Source: Arachnopeziza araneosa (taxonomy: Eukaryota > Ascomycota > Leotiomycetes > Helotiales > Arachnopezizaceae). From it: DNA of 64,000 nt. Both the position numbers and the translations under genes were made by a program. Below the pieces are notes generated by a model that saw only the letters and a program-made list of their open reading frames with translations, had not been told where the DNA came from and made no database searches. Every line of letters begins with the position of its first letter. The stretch's first letter is position 1. The stretch covers positions 1-64,000 of the forward strand of contig QYAI01000079.1 in assembly GCA_003988855.1 (NCBI GenBank), written 5' to 3'. Below, one piece after another: positions 53,443 to 64,000 of the stretch.

Positions 53443-53794
53443 ATGCCTCTCGTCGTTCCAGGAATCAACTCCGGTGGTGATAGTGCCTCCCTCACCGAGG
53501 AGTGGACCAACAAGCTGGTTGGAAAGAAGATTGGAGATACCACTGATGCCACCGTATGTCATTTACTTATTAAACTGAGTGATTGTGAGAGGCTAAAATA
53601 ATACAGACTTTTGCCAAAACCGATCTTCCAAAGGAGACGAGAGTCATTGAGCCTGGATCTATGGTTACAAAGGACTTCAAGCCAGAGAGGTAAGTAGAGT
53701 CAAATTATAATTTAAGCAATGAGAACTGATTATGAGTAGATTGAATGTTCATCTCAAGGAAGATGGAACTGTCTCCCACGTTGATCATCAGTAG
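53443..53794 (+). CDS. Peptidase inhibitor I78 family protein, 82 aa
   Basis: Three exons: 53443-53553, 53607-53689 and 53740-53794 (introns 53 and 50 bp), 83 codons. The spliced product MPLVVPGINSGGD, EEWTNKLVGKKIGDTTDATT, FAKTDLPKETRVIEPGSMVT, KDFKPERLNVHLKEDGTVSH then VDHQ matches the potato-inhibitor-I-like I78 family (LVGKK, LP-x-x-x-RVI-x-PG, RLN-x-x-x-x-x-DG-x-V). It is a small cytosolic serine-protease inhibitor fold, without a signal peptide. The reactive-site loop should lie around LPKETRVIEPGSMVT. Tail-to-head with the Tma20 gene 340 bp downstream on the same strand. Confidence 0.9.
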
Positions 53795-54132
53795 GCTATG
53801 AACGGCTAGCATGGCGGGATATGGGGAATGCATTGGGATGGGCTTGTACTATTAAAGATGGCATCGGTGGACTTCTGCTTTGAGAATCGATGATATTTAT
53901 GATACTTCAACTCTGAATCAACTATAAAGATCAAAGTCTATGCCTTGTTTTTCCCTTCACACCCCGTGGACATTTCTCAATATTGCCCCGCCATCCAAAC
54001 CGCCATATTGAGAGATCACGGTCACCGTATCGCGGGGCAATGCATGTCAACCCCTCGATTTTCGGCTTCGAAAACCACCATCTTCCTCTCCTACCTCTAT
54101 CCCAAGGATCACGCTTCTCCACAACCGCAAAC
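53795..54132. other. Short intergenic region
   Basis: 3' flank of the I78 gene and promoter of the Tma20 gene; nothing else seen. Confidence 0.5.
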
Positions 54133-54890
54133 ATGTTCAAGAAAGAGTATGCAATTACCAATCCCACACAGCGTGTCGTACTGATAATTCGCAGCATCTC
54201 CCCTGGATCGAAATCCAAAGTCAAATCCTCAGTCCAGCGATCCCTAAGAACACAACTTGTACAGACCTACCCACTGCTCGCACCGCATATCGATGAGATC
54301 GTTCCCAAGAAAGGGCAATTAGATGCTATGAAAGTGTATGTCTCCGCTACTACATCTGCCAACTCATCTGCACCACTCTTCTTACCTAACGGGGAAGATT
54401 TAGAAATCAGAGGAGGTGCTAACAACAAATCCGCAGACCTGAACGCGTAACACTTTACCTGATCGGCCCAACGCCTCTCTTTTTCCAACACATGACCGAT
54501 GCCCTCCTCCCGCATCTCCGCCTCGTCCACCGATTCCCTACTTGCTTCCCCAGCATCCGCATCGATCGAGGGGCGATCCGCTTTGTTCTCTCAGGTGCGA
54601 CACTCATGGCTCCAGGCCTGACATCTACGGGCGGCCGCTTACCGCCTGGGAACACTGAAGAGGGAAAATATGGGGAGGTGGAGAAGGGTGAGGATGGGAA
54701 AGGCTGGTATGGTGGCAGGGAGTTGCAGAAGGGTGAACCAGTTGTGATTTGTGCGGAAGGGAAGACGGAGGCATGTGCTGTGGGATTGCTGAGCATGGGG
54801 ACGAAAGAAGTCAAGGAGAAAGGAAAGGGACCAGTGGTCGAAGAGGGGCATTATTTGGGAGATGGTCTGTGGAGGTTGAATACGGACTAG
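54133..54890 (+). CDS. TMA20: Translation machinery-associated protein 20 (MCT-1/Tma20 homologue), 202 aa
   Basis: Three exons: a 14-nt first exon 54133-54146, then 54195-54335 and 54437-54890 (introns 48 and 101 bp), 203 codons. The spliced N-terminus MFKKDISPGSKSKVKSSVQR, then IDEIVPKKGQLDAMKVPERV, TLYLIGPTPLFFQHMTDALL, HLRLVHRFPTCFPSIRIDRG, AIRFVLSGATLMAPGLTSTG, KGEPVVICAEGKTEACAVGL and GHYLGDGLWRL follow the MCT-1/Tma20 family from end to end: an N-terminal pre-PUA domain and a C-terminal PUA RNA-binding domain. With its partner Tma22 (DENR) it binds the 40S subunit and acts in recycling and reinitiation. It is longer than the yeast protein (181 aa) mainly through a Gly/Glu-rich insert (NTEEGKYGEVEKGEDGKGWY). 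Both introns carry CTGAT/CTAAC branch points. Confidence 0.96.
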
Positions 54891-55879
54891 GAGTATGGAA
54901 CGGGATATGATACTATAATTTCAAGAAGACTGATCCTGGCTGCGAGTATTATATGAATGAGATGCCCATGTCTCTAGTCATTTCGACGACAAGATGTGCA
55001 TCCAACAGCAAGTATGACCAAGGTTTGTGACAAGCAAAAGAATACACAGCAGCTAAAGCTCCTGGTACTGGAATCTGACTTGATTCAGAAACTATTCTAT
55101 TTGTGAGTTGGCTTATCTATTATTTGGTCTTTCTACTCGAAACTTCTGTTCAAAATTATCTCTTTTAGCTCCCCCGCTTTGATCGGTTAGGGCAGTTAAA
55201 CCAAATCATACCTTCAAAACCAAATTTAGGATATATCCACCTCCGCAACATAAGGTGTTCTTCCATAGCCTCTCCTCGTACCGATTTAATCTCTCTCAGC
55301 GACCTCGCTGGTTTAAAGTTATTAAAGATAGCTAGAAGTTGACAGTAAAAATTGAAATCAGCAGTAGTAAATGTCTCCTCTTCTCAAGATTAAATTCTTG
55401 ATCTGAATGGGGCTCCAAACCTCCCGCTCCTGTCACTCAATAATAAAGGCGCTTTGCCTCTATTTTATATTGGAGGTATTGTGACTCGCATGAGTGTAAT
55501 CCTTTTAGAGCTGGCTAGAAAGGTGTGTTTTGATCGAGTCTCTTGCTAATGTTTTTCTTTTCTTTTCTTTTCGATCAAATAAACTCAAAAGCGGAGAGAT
55601 TGGTCGAGAATTTTTTGTCACAATAAGGCTTTGTATACTGGAATCGATTATTCAGAATGCTATCAGTCAATACTTCAGTCCAATTTCAATTTCGAGAAAG
55701 TTTCCACGCTGATTTAGAATATATCATATATCATACACTCGAGAGAAATGACGCTTTATTTCTTGAAGTCTTGCGTATAAGGAGTAGCGGATAGGACGAG
55801 AAAGACTCCTCTAATTTATTTCCATAGCCTCCCTATGCTACTCCTGCTAGCATGCCATCTATCAAGGTGTCCTATCTCA
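54891..55879. other. Gene-free AT-rich spacer
   Basis: No gene supported; a T/C-rich stretch (TTTTCTTTTCTTTTCTTTTC) lies near 55553-55573. Confidence 0.5.
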
Positions 55880-57188
55880 TCAGCCCAGTATTTTTAAGGC
55901 TCCTTCTTCCTTGATAACTTCTAACCCAACCATTTCTCTCGCCCAAGCTATTCCATCCTCCCACTCTGGCAATTGGGTAAGGCTTGAATCCACTCTACTC
56001 ACCACATCCGAAACCTCAGCCACCACTTTCTTTCCCACCTCAACCGCCCACCAGAACTTAGTGGCTTGTCTGTCCAACAAAACGCCCCAGTACATCATAA
56101 TAAATAGTGCCATTGGTTCGTAATTCTTCACTGCAATGATATAATCCTGGCCTGCTAGAGAAGGAAATGCGCTGAAAAAACCTTTGATAGCGTCCTTGTC
56201 GTCATGCATGAATAAGTACTTGAGATACCGGATGGCATTCGGGTACGAATTTATGAATTCTGAAGCTTGACTCAAGACTTCTTCGTCTTTCTTCATACTC
56301 TCAGCCAGAGTATAAAGTCCCTTGAAAGCCGTTTCAGTACTTTGATCTAGTGGATCAAGTGGGGTTTGCTCCATCAGCGAAAGCGCTGAAAACATCGATC
56401 TCCCAAATGGGCTCTCAAATAGTAGAATCCAATTCATCGATGCAAGAGAGACTGATGCGAGGAGCAGATCAAACAGCACAATCATTCTATCTAGCATCGA
56501 TGATTGGGGGTTCTCCCTGCCAACTCGTATACTCTGAGGGATTGCCAGATTAATCGCTGCAGCGATGACGGAGAAGAAAACGAGATAATGATGGTTTTCA
56601 GGTGTTACGTTTCCTAATTCCTCGCGGAAAGCTTCACTAGATTTATCGTAGTGTTCCAGGGCTGCGCATGCATAGAGTGCTGAATCCACGTCTTTCTCAC
56701 ACATGGCGATGTCCAGAGCGGCGATAGAGAAAATGCCATGGAGGAGGAAGGGATGCTTCAATGCTCCGCGCGGGACATCGATTTGGAGGTACTCAATGTC
56801 CTCTGGGACACAGTAGAGACTTTTGTACGTGGTTGTGCACCAGCGGGCCATGAGTTCGAGCTCAAGGAGGCGGCGAATGGAGTCTGGTATACCGGGACCG
56901 GAAGTGGAGATCTGATTCGACTCGCTGCTGGTGGCTACTGAGGAGGTATCAGCAGGAGGAGTTGGTAGGATTGTGTTTGAGCTTGAGCTGTTGGGGAGAG
57001 TGCAGGTGCTATCAATCTTGCGGGCTACGCAATTCGCACATGGCGGCCCTTGTTCGTCGCACTGTTGAAGGAGGTAAGATTCTGATTATAATACCATTCA
57101 CAAGATGAAGAAAATCTACCTTAACATGTCTTCGTTTACAATTTTGACATCCATTACGTGATTTAGTATGAGATTCTCGTTTTCTCAT
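55880..57188 (-). CDS. Zn(II)2Cys6 transcription factor, 416 aa
   Basis: Two exons, 57188-57120 and 57061-55880, with a 58-bp intron that splits the zinc cluster, a common place in this family. Spliced N-terminus MRKRESHTKSRNGCQNCKRR then HVKCDEQGPPCANCVARKID and STC: C-X2-C-X6-C-X6-C-X2-C-X8-C, with the basic region before it. A Ser/Thr linker of about 45 residues follows, then the helical fungal-specific regulatory region (ELMARWCTTTYKSLY, FLLHGIFSIAALDIA, then FFSVIAAAINLAIPQSIRVG). The protein is short for the family, and the middle homology region is of the compact type seen in sterol-uptake and related regulators. Nuclear. The next gene (NmrA-like) lies 350 bp upstream on the same strand and could be a target; no direct evidence. 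Confidence 0.92.
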
Positions 57189-57536
57189 GACTGTTCAATT
57201 TCCAAGCGATTTTGCGACCTGTCTTGATATAAATGTCAGGATTGAAGACAGAAAGACAATTCCAGTTTCATGACTCCTAAGATGATGAAGTGATTGGCAT
57301 TCTGAATTTGGTTTTCACATCGAAGGGGTCAATGGAATAAATATTTCTATGACGGGGGAACCTTGGTTTCATGGTGGCTGAGCTGTTGCCTGAGAGTAGG
57401 ATCGTGGCTGGGGCTACGATGCGAGTCGTCAATTTGCAAGACGCTAAACTACGATCCTGCCCACAATTGGCCTTTCATTTAGCATCTGAATTTCCATTTC
57501 CATTTCTCAGTCTCATCTCTCGTCATTAGCCATTAA
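57189..57536. other. Promoter region of the Zn2Cys6 gene
   Basis: Short region between two minus-strand genes, with (TTTCCA)n-like sequence near 57488-57505. Confidence 0.5.
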
Positions 57537-58600
57537 TCAACTAGAAGTCTGAACCTGGATTGCTTCTTTTACTGCATCTTCCAAAGTCTCCGTGTCCTCA
57601 CCATCAATCAACCAATTGTCCCTCTTTTCATACAAAGTGCTTCCTTCTCCCCATATTCTTCTCAAAGTAGCACCCACAGCCCGGGGATCACTATTCTCAT
57701 ATGCTTGCTTCTCCAACTCCCGAGCTTTGTCAAGTGGTGTGTATGATACGGTCCATTTGTCTCCGGTCTGTCGCTCAAATTCGGCGATGATTTCAAGAGG
57801 GGTGGCGGTGAAAGAGTTAACTCTCAGGGCGCGATTGCGAGATGCCTCGGCGTGAAGAATGGCTTTTGCAGTGAGTTTACCTACACTGTTCAATGGATGT
57901 TAGTTCGGCGGGACAACGAAAGGTGGGGAAGACCTACTCTGGTGGTGTAGTCAAGCTCACCTTCCCCTTACCATCGGCGAGCACAACAGCACTTTTGTTC
58001 CTAACATCATAGCCTCCCAATACTGAGTGCCCTCCAAAAGTACTCAAGTATGCACGCCCATCTGCGTATGGCCCGGTGACGACAAATGTGTAATTCAAGT
58101 CGGCGGATTCCGCTTCAACTTTCCTCAATGCCGCTCTGACTTTCAATTTCTGTTGATGGGGGACCTCGTGTGCGGATGAAGCATTGTATTCGACATCGGT
58201 TCCGTACTCGGAAGGGAAGAATCGCTTTACGCTGGGCGCCGCAACAAGGAGAGGAATCCAATGGATTTGTTCTGCAATGGCGTTTCGTCCGACTGCGCTG
58301 ATGACGGTAGTGATGCCTGCAAAGTAATTAGGATGCGCATGTTTCTGGAATGGGATCTGGACCTTGGAACGCTTTCGTGAGATCTTCATGATTCTTTACG
58401 TCCCCAACAATGACTTCCACCCCCTCTGCCGACAAGCCATTCAATACCTGAGGTTTAGTCTTTGCGGTATTTGACGAAGTAAAGACAGCAATTCGACCAA
58501 ACGAAGACTTTGCCGCGACTATCTGCTCTGTAATGTATGCACCAATATATCCTGTGGCTCCAAATATCAAGATATTTTCCTTGGGTGTTGACTGCGCCAT
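57537..58600 (-). CDS. NmrA-like / isoflavone-reductase-like NAD(P)-binding protein, 321 aa
   Basis: Three exons: 58600-58363, 58316-57938 and 57885-57537 (introns 46 and 52 bp), 322 codons. Rossmann N-terminus ENILIFGATGYIGAYITEQI (G-x-x-G-x-x-G), then VFTSSN with a region that would select NADPH or NADH, VEVIVGDVKNHEDLTKAFQG, ITTVISAVG, VKRFFPSEYGTDVEYN (the RFFPSEFG-type box of the family), LNYTFVVTGPYADGRAYLST and GKGKVSLTTPPDVGKLTAKA. This matches atypical short-chain reductases or NmrA-like redox sensors. It has the length typical of isoflavone-reductase-like proteins. The substrate is unknown; some members act in secondary metabolism and others as redox-sensing regulators. Confidence 0.92.
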
Positions 58601-59566
58601 GTTGGGTGAAGTGAAGAGAGGGTCTTGGATAGAGAAGGGTAATGGGTAGTTGTATCAGAGAAATCGTTGCAGACGGAAGACTCGGCCATTGTTAAAGATG
58701 TGAGATATGTATGCTTCCATCATTGCGAGTTGTAATCGCGTCTTTTGCATGAATGGTTTAGAAGGTGGGGTTGCATCAGTGGAGAGCGGGGTCATTGGAA
58801 CCCCTGAATTCTGATCGGAACTCGTAAACTCATGCATAGATCGTAAATTAGGTAAGATTCCCTGCATTGATCTACGACGATACCTACTTGGTACGCTCTT
58901 GACGCCTTGATATTCTTCTCCATCCCCACTGAGTACGAAGTACTTGATTACGGTAGTCAGGTGAGCCGAAAGTATTTAGCACCTACCGAGGGAGACAAGC
59001 ACCGCAAGCCCTAGGCAGCATTCGAAAGAGGGAAGTTCGTTTCATACCACCATGAAATACGAATCCTGGAGCTCAGTTTTAATAGTCAAGCTCATACCTC
59101 CGACGATGCTCTTCATACTCACGGCTGGCCACTTAGCAAACTGACTCCTTTCCTGTCGCATCAGATTGATCATCCTAAGAGCTGGTTTACCCAAGCTGCA
59201 ATTGTGTATGATAAGTAAAAGCATCTCGGGCAATATTTATTTTTACTTCGTAAAGGATGCCTTGCTGTAATTTTCTTGGGCTGTTGTTTATATAGTCGGA
59301 CATATGTAAGCTTGGAAGTACAACAAAAATCAGCAAAATGGGGAGAAAGGGAAGCAGGTGGGACAAGGCTCCAAGGAATCCTCACGGGACTATTTGTTTC
59401 CATAATCCTGATCTATTTGAACGAATTGGCCTCCGCTACGGTCCCCTACTTTTTAAAAGCAGTTGAAATCGATTCGGCAAAGGCAACCCTCGTATTTCCA
59501 ATATCAAACTTCATTGCATCTGTAGTGTCGTAGTATAGAGGGAATACACCGTCATTCTTTGCAATA
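58601..59566. other. Spacer with a hydrophobic open frame
   Basis: A + strand frame at 59276-59533 encodes one hydrophobic segment (LQGILTGLFVSIILIYLNEL) and ends at a TAG. The same frame reopens directly as the HET relic at 59567, so it may be a decayed N-terminal part of that gene. Nothing else seen. Confidence 0.4.
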
Positions 59567-60497
59567 ATGTCCGTTAACAATATATTTTGCGCATATGTAC
59601 TTATCATCCGCGAGAGAGAAAGTCAAAGAAAGCGTATTGCGCGGCCGGTCGATACGAAGAAAGAATCTCAAATCGAACCCCACAACTCGGATGCTACGCC
59701 AGAAGAGCAAGAAGAGCCTTTTACCAAAGGAGAATTGCTATTTCTTGAACTGCTGAGCTTCTTAGTCCCACAAGATTTCTGCTACAAGCGCCTAATAGGA
59801 AAAAGATCGATCAGGCTCCTGAAACTTGAGCCCTCTGCCCTGTTAGATGTGCAACTCGAGTGCGATAACGGCTGTCATCTAAAGGTTACGAAAAATTGCG
59901 ATAGAGCGCTTCAGCGACTCCGAGAGAAGACTTCCACGGAAATTGACGGTAGTGTGGTTACTTTATGGGTTGATGCCATTCGCATAGATCAAGGAGATGA
60001 TGCAGAAGTTCAGGCGGAGAGATTGCAACAAATTCCAAGATCGTCTCCGACAATTCTTTCAAAGATCTTGGTTTATGAGAATGTGGCCAGTTCAAAAAGT
60101 AACATTACCACTTCCAGGAAGGGTTGAGCTCTTGTGTAACAATTTCTCAATGCCGTTTGAGTGTATTCGAGCTGGTTGGCGGGTTTTGGCTAAGATCCAG
60201 TTACTGCCAAGTTCAGTTCACTTTGACCAGTATGTTGCATTACAATTCTATCTTACTGATGCGCTAGCATTGAAACGGACTAAATCACTGACTTCCAAAG
60301 CTCGAACATTGGGCCAGCCTTTCATCACTGACATCTCTCAACTCTCACTTTCAAGCATTATGCGAGCTACCCGATTCAGAGCCTGCACTTTTCCAAAAGA
60401 TAAATTCTTTGCCCTTCTTGGCGTTTTAGAAGAGCTCGAGATTCCTCACAAGATCGATGTATCGCAGTGCAATACGATGACAGAGTCAGAAGCATGA
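59567..60497 (+). pseudogene. HET-domain pseudogene with internal deletion
   Basis: The first part (59567-60127) contains RSIRLLKLEPSALLDVQLEC, the usual HET start, but jumps directly to a later piece (KNCDRALQRLREK, then VVTLWVDAIRIDQGDDAEVQ). The ALSYVWG core is missing, and the usual WIDAICIDQ reads WVDAIRIDQ. Near 60020 the frame shifts: RLRQFFQRSWFMRMWPVQKV (matching the R-x-W-x-x-Q region), SLSSIMRATRFRACTFPKDK and FFALLGVLEELEI (the DPKDKVYALLG region) continue in the other frame to 60497. No C-terminal GLGP-type region follows. An internal deletion plus a frameshift make it dead. It sits 0.6 kb upstream of an intact gene with a HeLo-like N-terminal domain, another family tied to allorecognition. 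Confidence 0.78.
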
Positions 60498-61121
60498 TTT
60501 ACATATTTCGAACCCTATAACAAGGCTCAGAGGAAGCACCTCCGCACTTTGACCCTAGCTTAAGCGATTCATCTAGCTATGATCTCAGCTGATAGGTTCT
60601 AGAATTATACGAAATCTTGAGTGATAAGTAAATTTACCGCAACCAAACGACCGGCATCGTCAGAATCAGGGATTTGTCTGAGCACTGTTGGATCATCTGA
60701 GGAAACCCCTGTTTCAAAGCAAAATTGTTGTCCTCTTGGGCGGTTCCCTCTTCAGCTTATTCGCTTATGCCCTGCTAGGGCCTGCTAAGGACGATTAGTA
60801 ACCAAATCTGCTCAATTACCTACGTCCAATCAATAGCCGCTTGCTACCCGAAAGTAGAAGAAGCGATCGGTCATAAGGGTGCAATTCCCCTCCGATAGTA
60901 TCAGCCTCACCACACACCCGAAGCCAAGCCTTATCCCTTCAGCTTCTCGTCTCGTACTCTTCACTCTTCTCCGAATGATGATGATCATCATCTCCATGAT
61001 TCGATCGTCATCACCTACCTAGCATCTGCGACTGGAACCACCTCCCCGCTTTCACATCCCCTTTTTCTTCATTTCCTTGCCTATAAATTCGTAGCCTATA
61101 TCTTCCTACTCAACCATCAAA
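60498..61121. other. Promoter region of the HeLo-like gene
   Basis: Pyrimidine-rich upstream sequence, two ATGATGATGATCATCATC-type inverted words near 60976-60993, and a TATA-like box at 61082. No gene seen. Confidence 0.5.
61082..61088 (+). promoter_or_regulatory. TATA-like box
   Basis: TATAAAT lies 40 bp upstream of the start codon at 61122, after a CT-rich stretch. Confidence 0.5.
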
Positions 61122-62425
61122 ATGGGAGATCCCTTAAGCACTGCTTCTGGAGTCCTGGCACTGACCCTGTTTGCTTTCAAATCCACTACTGTTCTTTACC
61201 AGCTAGTCGACAGCTTCCGTAGCAACCAGAGGATAGTGCGCGAGCTCAAAGAAGAGCTTGACACCCTTCAAGGTGTTTTACAATCTCTTCAGGAGACGGC
61301 TGCAAGCACGGACATCGATCTCACGGATTTAAAGCTCCCTCTCTTAGCATGCGGTAAGGCTTGCAAGGACTTTGAAGTTGTGATTATCAGATGTATGGCG
61401 CATTCTAGTGCATCTAGGACAAGTTTCAGGGATTGGGCGAGGTTAAAATATCTGGGGGATGATATCGCTGGGTTTAAAAACATGCTAGCGGGATATAAAG
61501 CTACGATTTCCATTGCACTTGGTGCCGCAAATATGTGAGTTTGACTTAGACCTGTATGAAATGAAGCTGATTCCTCCCATGTAGGCGTACGGCTGCTATT
61601 ACCGCCACCGTCCTCAAAGACTATAAACAAATGATCTCAAACGCGACTGCCGACCTCGAGGAACATCTTCAGACCATCGATGATAGATTACAGATGAACT
61701 ATGCAGAAGACACGACAGACTCAGATGAAGATGCAGCCGAGCGACAACAGATATTGGAGGAGAGAAACAGCATCCAGTATTGCTTTGATATCTGCTCCAA
61801 GGTTTTAATACAGATAGACCAAGTTCAGCCTAACGCCTATATAAACCTTTCATCTAATTCTTATTTGCCAATAACTACCACTCTTGATGGACTTACTTCG
61901 GCTCAGCAACTCACTGCTACTGCCTTCACGGCATGTAAAGAGAAACTTACCGATACGAGGACTCATTTAGAAAGGCAGCTTCAAGATGTCAATAATCGGC
62001 TTAAACCATTCTCCTCGCGGTCGTCAAGAATATCACACGAGCAGGCGATTGAGCAAGAAAGACTGCAAGAAGAGAAGGAGGCCATCAAAAAAGGTTTAGA
62101 TATTTGCGCCAATGCATCCAAGGAAGCAAACCGAGAGCAAGCTAATGTCTACGAGGACATATCTCTCGTAGATGACAGCCACCAAATGATTATCTCGACA
62201 ATTGGAGCTTTGATCGCAGCCAGGCGTGTCATAGGTGGATCCAGATCGGTCCAAGTGTTTGGACAGATATCGGATGAATCTTTTCAGCATTTCGTGAGTC
62301 ACCTCGGCACAGGGAAAGCTATTGAAACGCAACCGATAGTAGATCCGGAATTCGAGGGCCGCTATGGAACAGGAGTAAAGCTTAGTCAACCAATTATAAA
62401 GGGCTTTGGGACCACGCACAAATAG
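61122..62425 (+). CDS. Protein with HeLo-like / fungal STAND N-terminal domain, 417 aa
   Basis: Two exons, 61122-61534 and 61585-62425 (50-bp intron), 418 codons; start context AAAATGGG. The N-terminus MGDPLSTASGVLALTLFAFK, then TTVLYQLVDSFRSNQRIVRE, LKEELDTLQGVLQSLQE and ACGKACKDFEVVI follows the fungal N-terminal domain found in STAND/NLR proteins (also called azaphilone-cluster protein L N-terminal domain), a helical membrane-targeting or death-fold-like domain. It is followed by two coiled-coil stretches and a conserved tail (QANVYEDISLVDDSHQMIIS, TIGALIAARRVIGGSRSVQV, FGQISDESFQ). No NTPase or ankyrin/WD repeats follow, so this is a stand-alone form. Role in non-self recognition or programmed cell death is an inference from the domain and from the neighbouring HET relic. 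Confidence 0.85.
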
Positions 62426-63108
62426 GGCAGGTCGGTTGAGGAGAGTGTGAATCGAGAGGCTGATTCTTGATCAATGGCAAGGTCGAAATGTCATTATCCA
62501 AAGTTAGGTGGGTAGGTGTGACATTCTAAATAGAATCAATCAAAAGGGCTTCTTCAATGCAGAGCCCATTCAAAGAATAAACGATTGAGATATAGTTGTT
62601 TGTTAGGTGAAATAAAGTAAAAATTCTTGCTTGAGAGAAATTGGAGGTTGTTTAAAAGTCGTTGTATTTGGACTTCGAAGTGTTTTATGTCGTTATTATT
62701 AGGTTAGCGAGGCAGGCTACCACTTTTTATGCTTGGAGCTCATAATCTATATTATAGGGTATTTGGTTCTGAGTCCGAGGGTAGCAGGAGGAAGGTTAAG
62801 GGATATAGTTTATCCATATTTAATGCGTATTTATCGAATCCAGACGACTCACCGCACACACAATATCAGGATGATCAATTTATATCCTTGGCCTAGAAAG
62901 TCAACGTTGTGAGTTCGGGATCAAATTCTTAATTTGAAATTTGTATACATGCAGCTACTTCGCCAATCTTATAAGCAACTTGAGATGGACAATCTCTGCC
63001 CGCGACATAGGCAAGAAACCTAGTATGTACAAATGGAAAGCATTATTTTCAGTGAAGTTTAAATCAAAGTATTTTCACATTGAGCGTCTTTTCAAGATAT
63101 CCGAACCT
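62426..63108. other. Convergent 3' flanks
   Basis: AT-rich 3' flanks of the HeLo-like gene and the GH5 gene; nothing else seen. Confidence 0.5.
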
Positions 63109-64000
63109 CTAAGGAGCATAAGCTTTCAAGGTGGAATCGAAGTAATTGTACCCAGTGCTGCTCGGCGGTTCAAATCCATAGATGTAAGTTCCCCACCATG
63201 GTCCTAAGATATAATTAGTATGCAGATTTGTAATGACTTGAATAGCGAAGACGAAAATTAATAGATTGACTCACCGCCACCCCACCAAAGTGCCCCGGTC
63301 CAAACATCAGAGTTAGTCTTTAAATGGTCCAAGAGCCCCTGGACAGCCGACATGCAAACACTATTCGCTCCAGCTGCAAATTCTCCGATAATACCAATCT
63401 TATTGTTAGCTTTTAACCACGCTGTTGCGTTAGTTACTCTCTCGGCACCGATCGTAGAGGAAACGCAGGTAGCACTGGTTCCTGAACCATCGCTGTCAAG
63501 GTACTGATGCATCTCGTAGATAATCTTGTTTTGGGGATCAGTGAGGGCTTTGAGGTTGTCATTGACTGTTTGCCAAGTCCAAGCTCCAGAGTACGAATTC
63601 CCTTCGACGAAGATGTACTGTGAGGTGGCGCCGGCGGCACGAATACCGTTGATGGCTGCTTGGTTGAGGTTCAAGACGAGGGTCTGATCCATGTCATGAT
63701 ATTCGTTATTCGTGTCAAAAATCTACAGTTCTTAGCTGTGTCCAAAAGGTAAGAATCCTTTTAGACTTGACTTACAGCATTGGCGTTGCTCTTGAAGGCT
63801 CCTGCAACGTTTGTCCAGAATGTTTGAAAGGCATTTGTATCCGTGATAATAGCACCATTGTATCTGCCAAAGTTGTGTGGATCAACGATAGCGTATCCAC
63901 CTTTGCCAGTAATATGATTAATAGTAGCAGAGTAGTTGGAAAGATACGCTGATGATAATGACCCTGCTACAGATCCAAGGGCCATACGTTCCATAGAGAA
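63109..64000 (-). CDS. GH5 endo-beta-1,4-glucanase (cellulase), 3' part; start lies outside the window
   Basis: Partial gene: visible exons >64000-63776, 63722-63275 and 63203-63109 (introns 53 and 71 bp), read to a TAG at 63109. The visible 255 residues cover the catalytic (beta/alpha)8 barrel of fungal GH5 subfamily 5. They include GYAIVDPHNFGRYNG; FDTNNEYHDM with the acid/base Glu in N-E; YIFVEGNSYSGAWTW; KIIYEMHQYLDSDGSGTSAT; the nucleophile Glu in GIIGEFAAG; and the closing WWGGGPWWGTYIYGFEPPSS and YNYFDSTLKAYAP. The end of the protein follows directly after the barrel, so there is no C-terminal carbohydrate-binding module; an N-terminal CBM1 could lie beyond the window. Secreted plant-cell-wall degrader. 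Confidence 0.95.

Noticed and set aside
54267..54814. Minus-strand frames across the Tma20 gene
   Set aside because: The + strand product matches MCT-1/Tma20 from end to end.
62215..62300. Amyloid (HET-s-like) signalling motif in the tail of the HeLo-like protein
   Set aside because: The tail (SRSVQVFGQISDESFQ) fits a conserved region of the same fungal family better than a paired amyloid repeat; I see no second copy.

Overview
The window looks like a filamentous ascomycete (Pezizomycotina; a Leotiomycetes-type fungus is my best guess). Genes are spaced one per 2-4 kb on both strands. Introns are short (39-145 bp, mostly 43-55), start mostly with GTRNGT-type sites and carry CTAAC/CTGAY-like branch points. 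The families are typical of that group: HET domains, DHA1 drug transporter, Zn2Cys6 regulator, fungal rhodopsin-like receptor, GLEYA adhesin, DUF3659/DUF6987 protein and GH5 cellulase. I rebuilt exon structures by hand; each multi-exon model given has canonical GT/AG ends, compatible phases and a total length divisible by three.

Layout. 1-13 kb is accessory DNA: a 68-bp satellite, a Tc1/mariner relic, dead copies of a bisphosphate nucleotidase, a P-loop protein and a HET gene, with an intact MFS transporter and an orphan coiled-coil gene among them. 14-15.5 kb holds a secreted GLEYA-domain protein. 17-38 kb is rich in intrinsically disordered or LEA-like proteins: a glycine-rich 11-mer protein, two paralogues sharing a C-terminal motif, a small hydrophilic protein, a 789-aa acidic/LEA-like protein and a 1162-aa DUF3659 protein. 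A conserved fungal protein of unknown function, an alpha/beta hydrolase and one broken gene lie between them. 39-42 kb has an orphan retrotransposon gag and another decayed gene. 43-51 kb has a C2H2 zinc-finger protein, a rhodopsin-like receptor and a Ser/Thr-rich membrane protein. 51.7-58.6 kb has a freshly broken SGNH/GDSL esterase, an I78 protease inhibitor, Tma20/MCT-1, a Zn2Cys6 factor and an NmrA-like reductase. 59.5-62.4 kb pairs a broken HET gene with an intact protein carrying a HeLo-like N-terminal domain. The window ends inside a GH5 endoglucanase.

Most unusual points. (1) At 21.66-21.78 kb the C-terminal coding segment of a disordered protein is duplicated in tandem. The copies differ almost only synonymously and are arranged so that splicing one out gives a protein of the same length; this looks like intron birth or an alternative 3' end. 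(2) The gene at 24.85 kb has an in-frame TGA followed by 32 codons with the same extreme GC3, a candidate for stop-codon readthrough or a very recent nonsense mutation. (3) Many unrelated genes are in fresh states of decay (5-bp duplication, 1-nt insertion, single TAG), giving a record of gene loss. (4) Disordered/LEA-like proteins are concentrated over about 20 kb.
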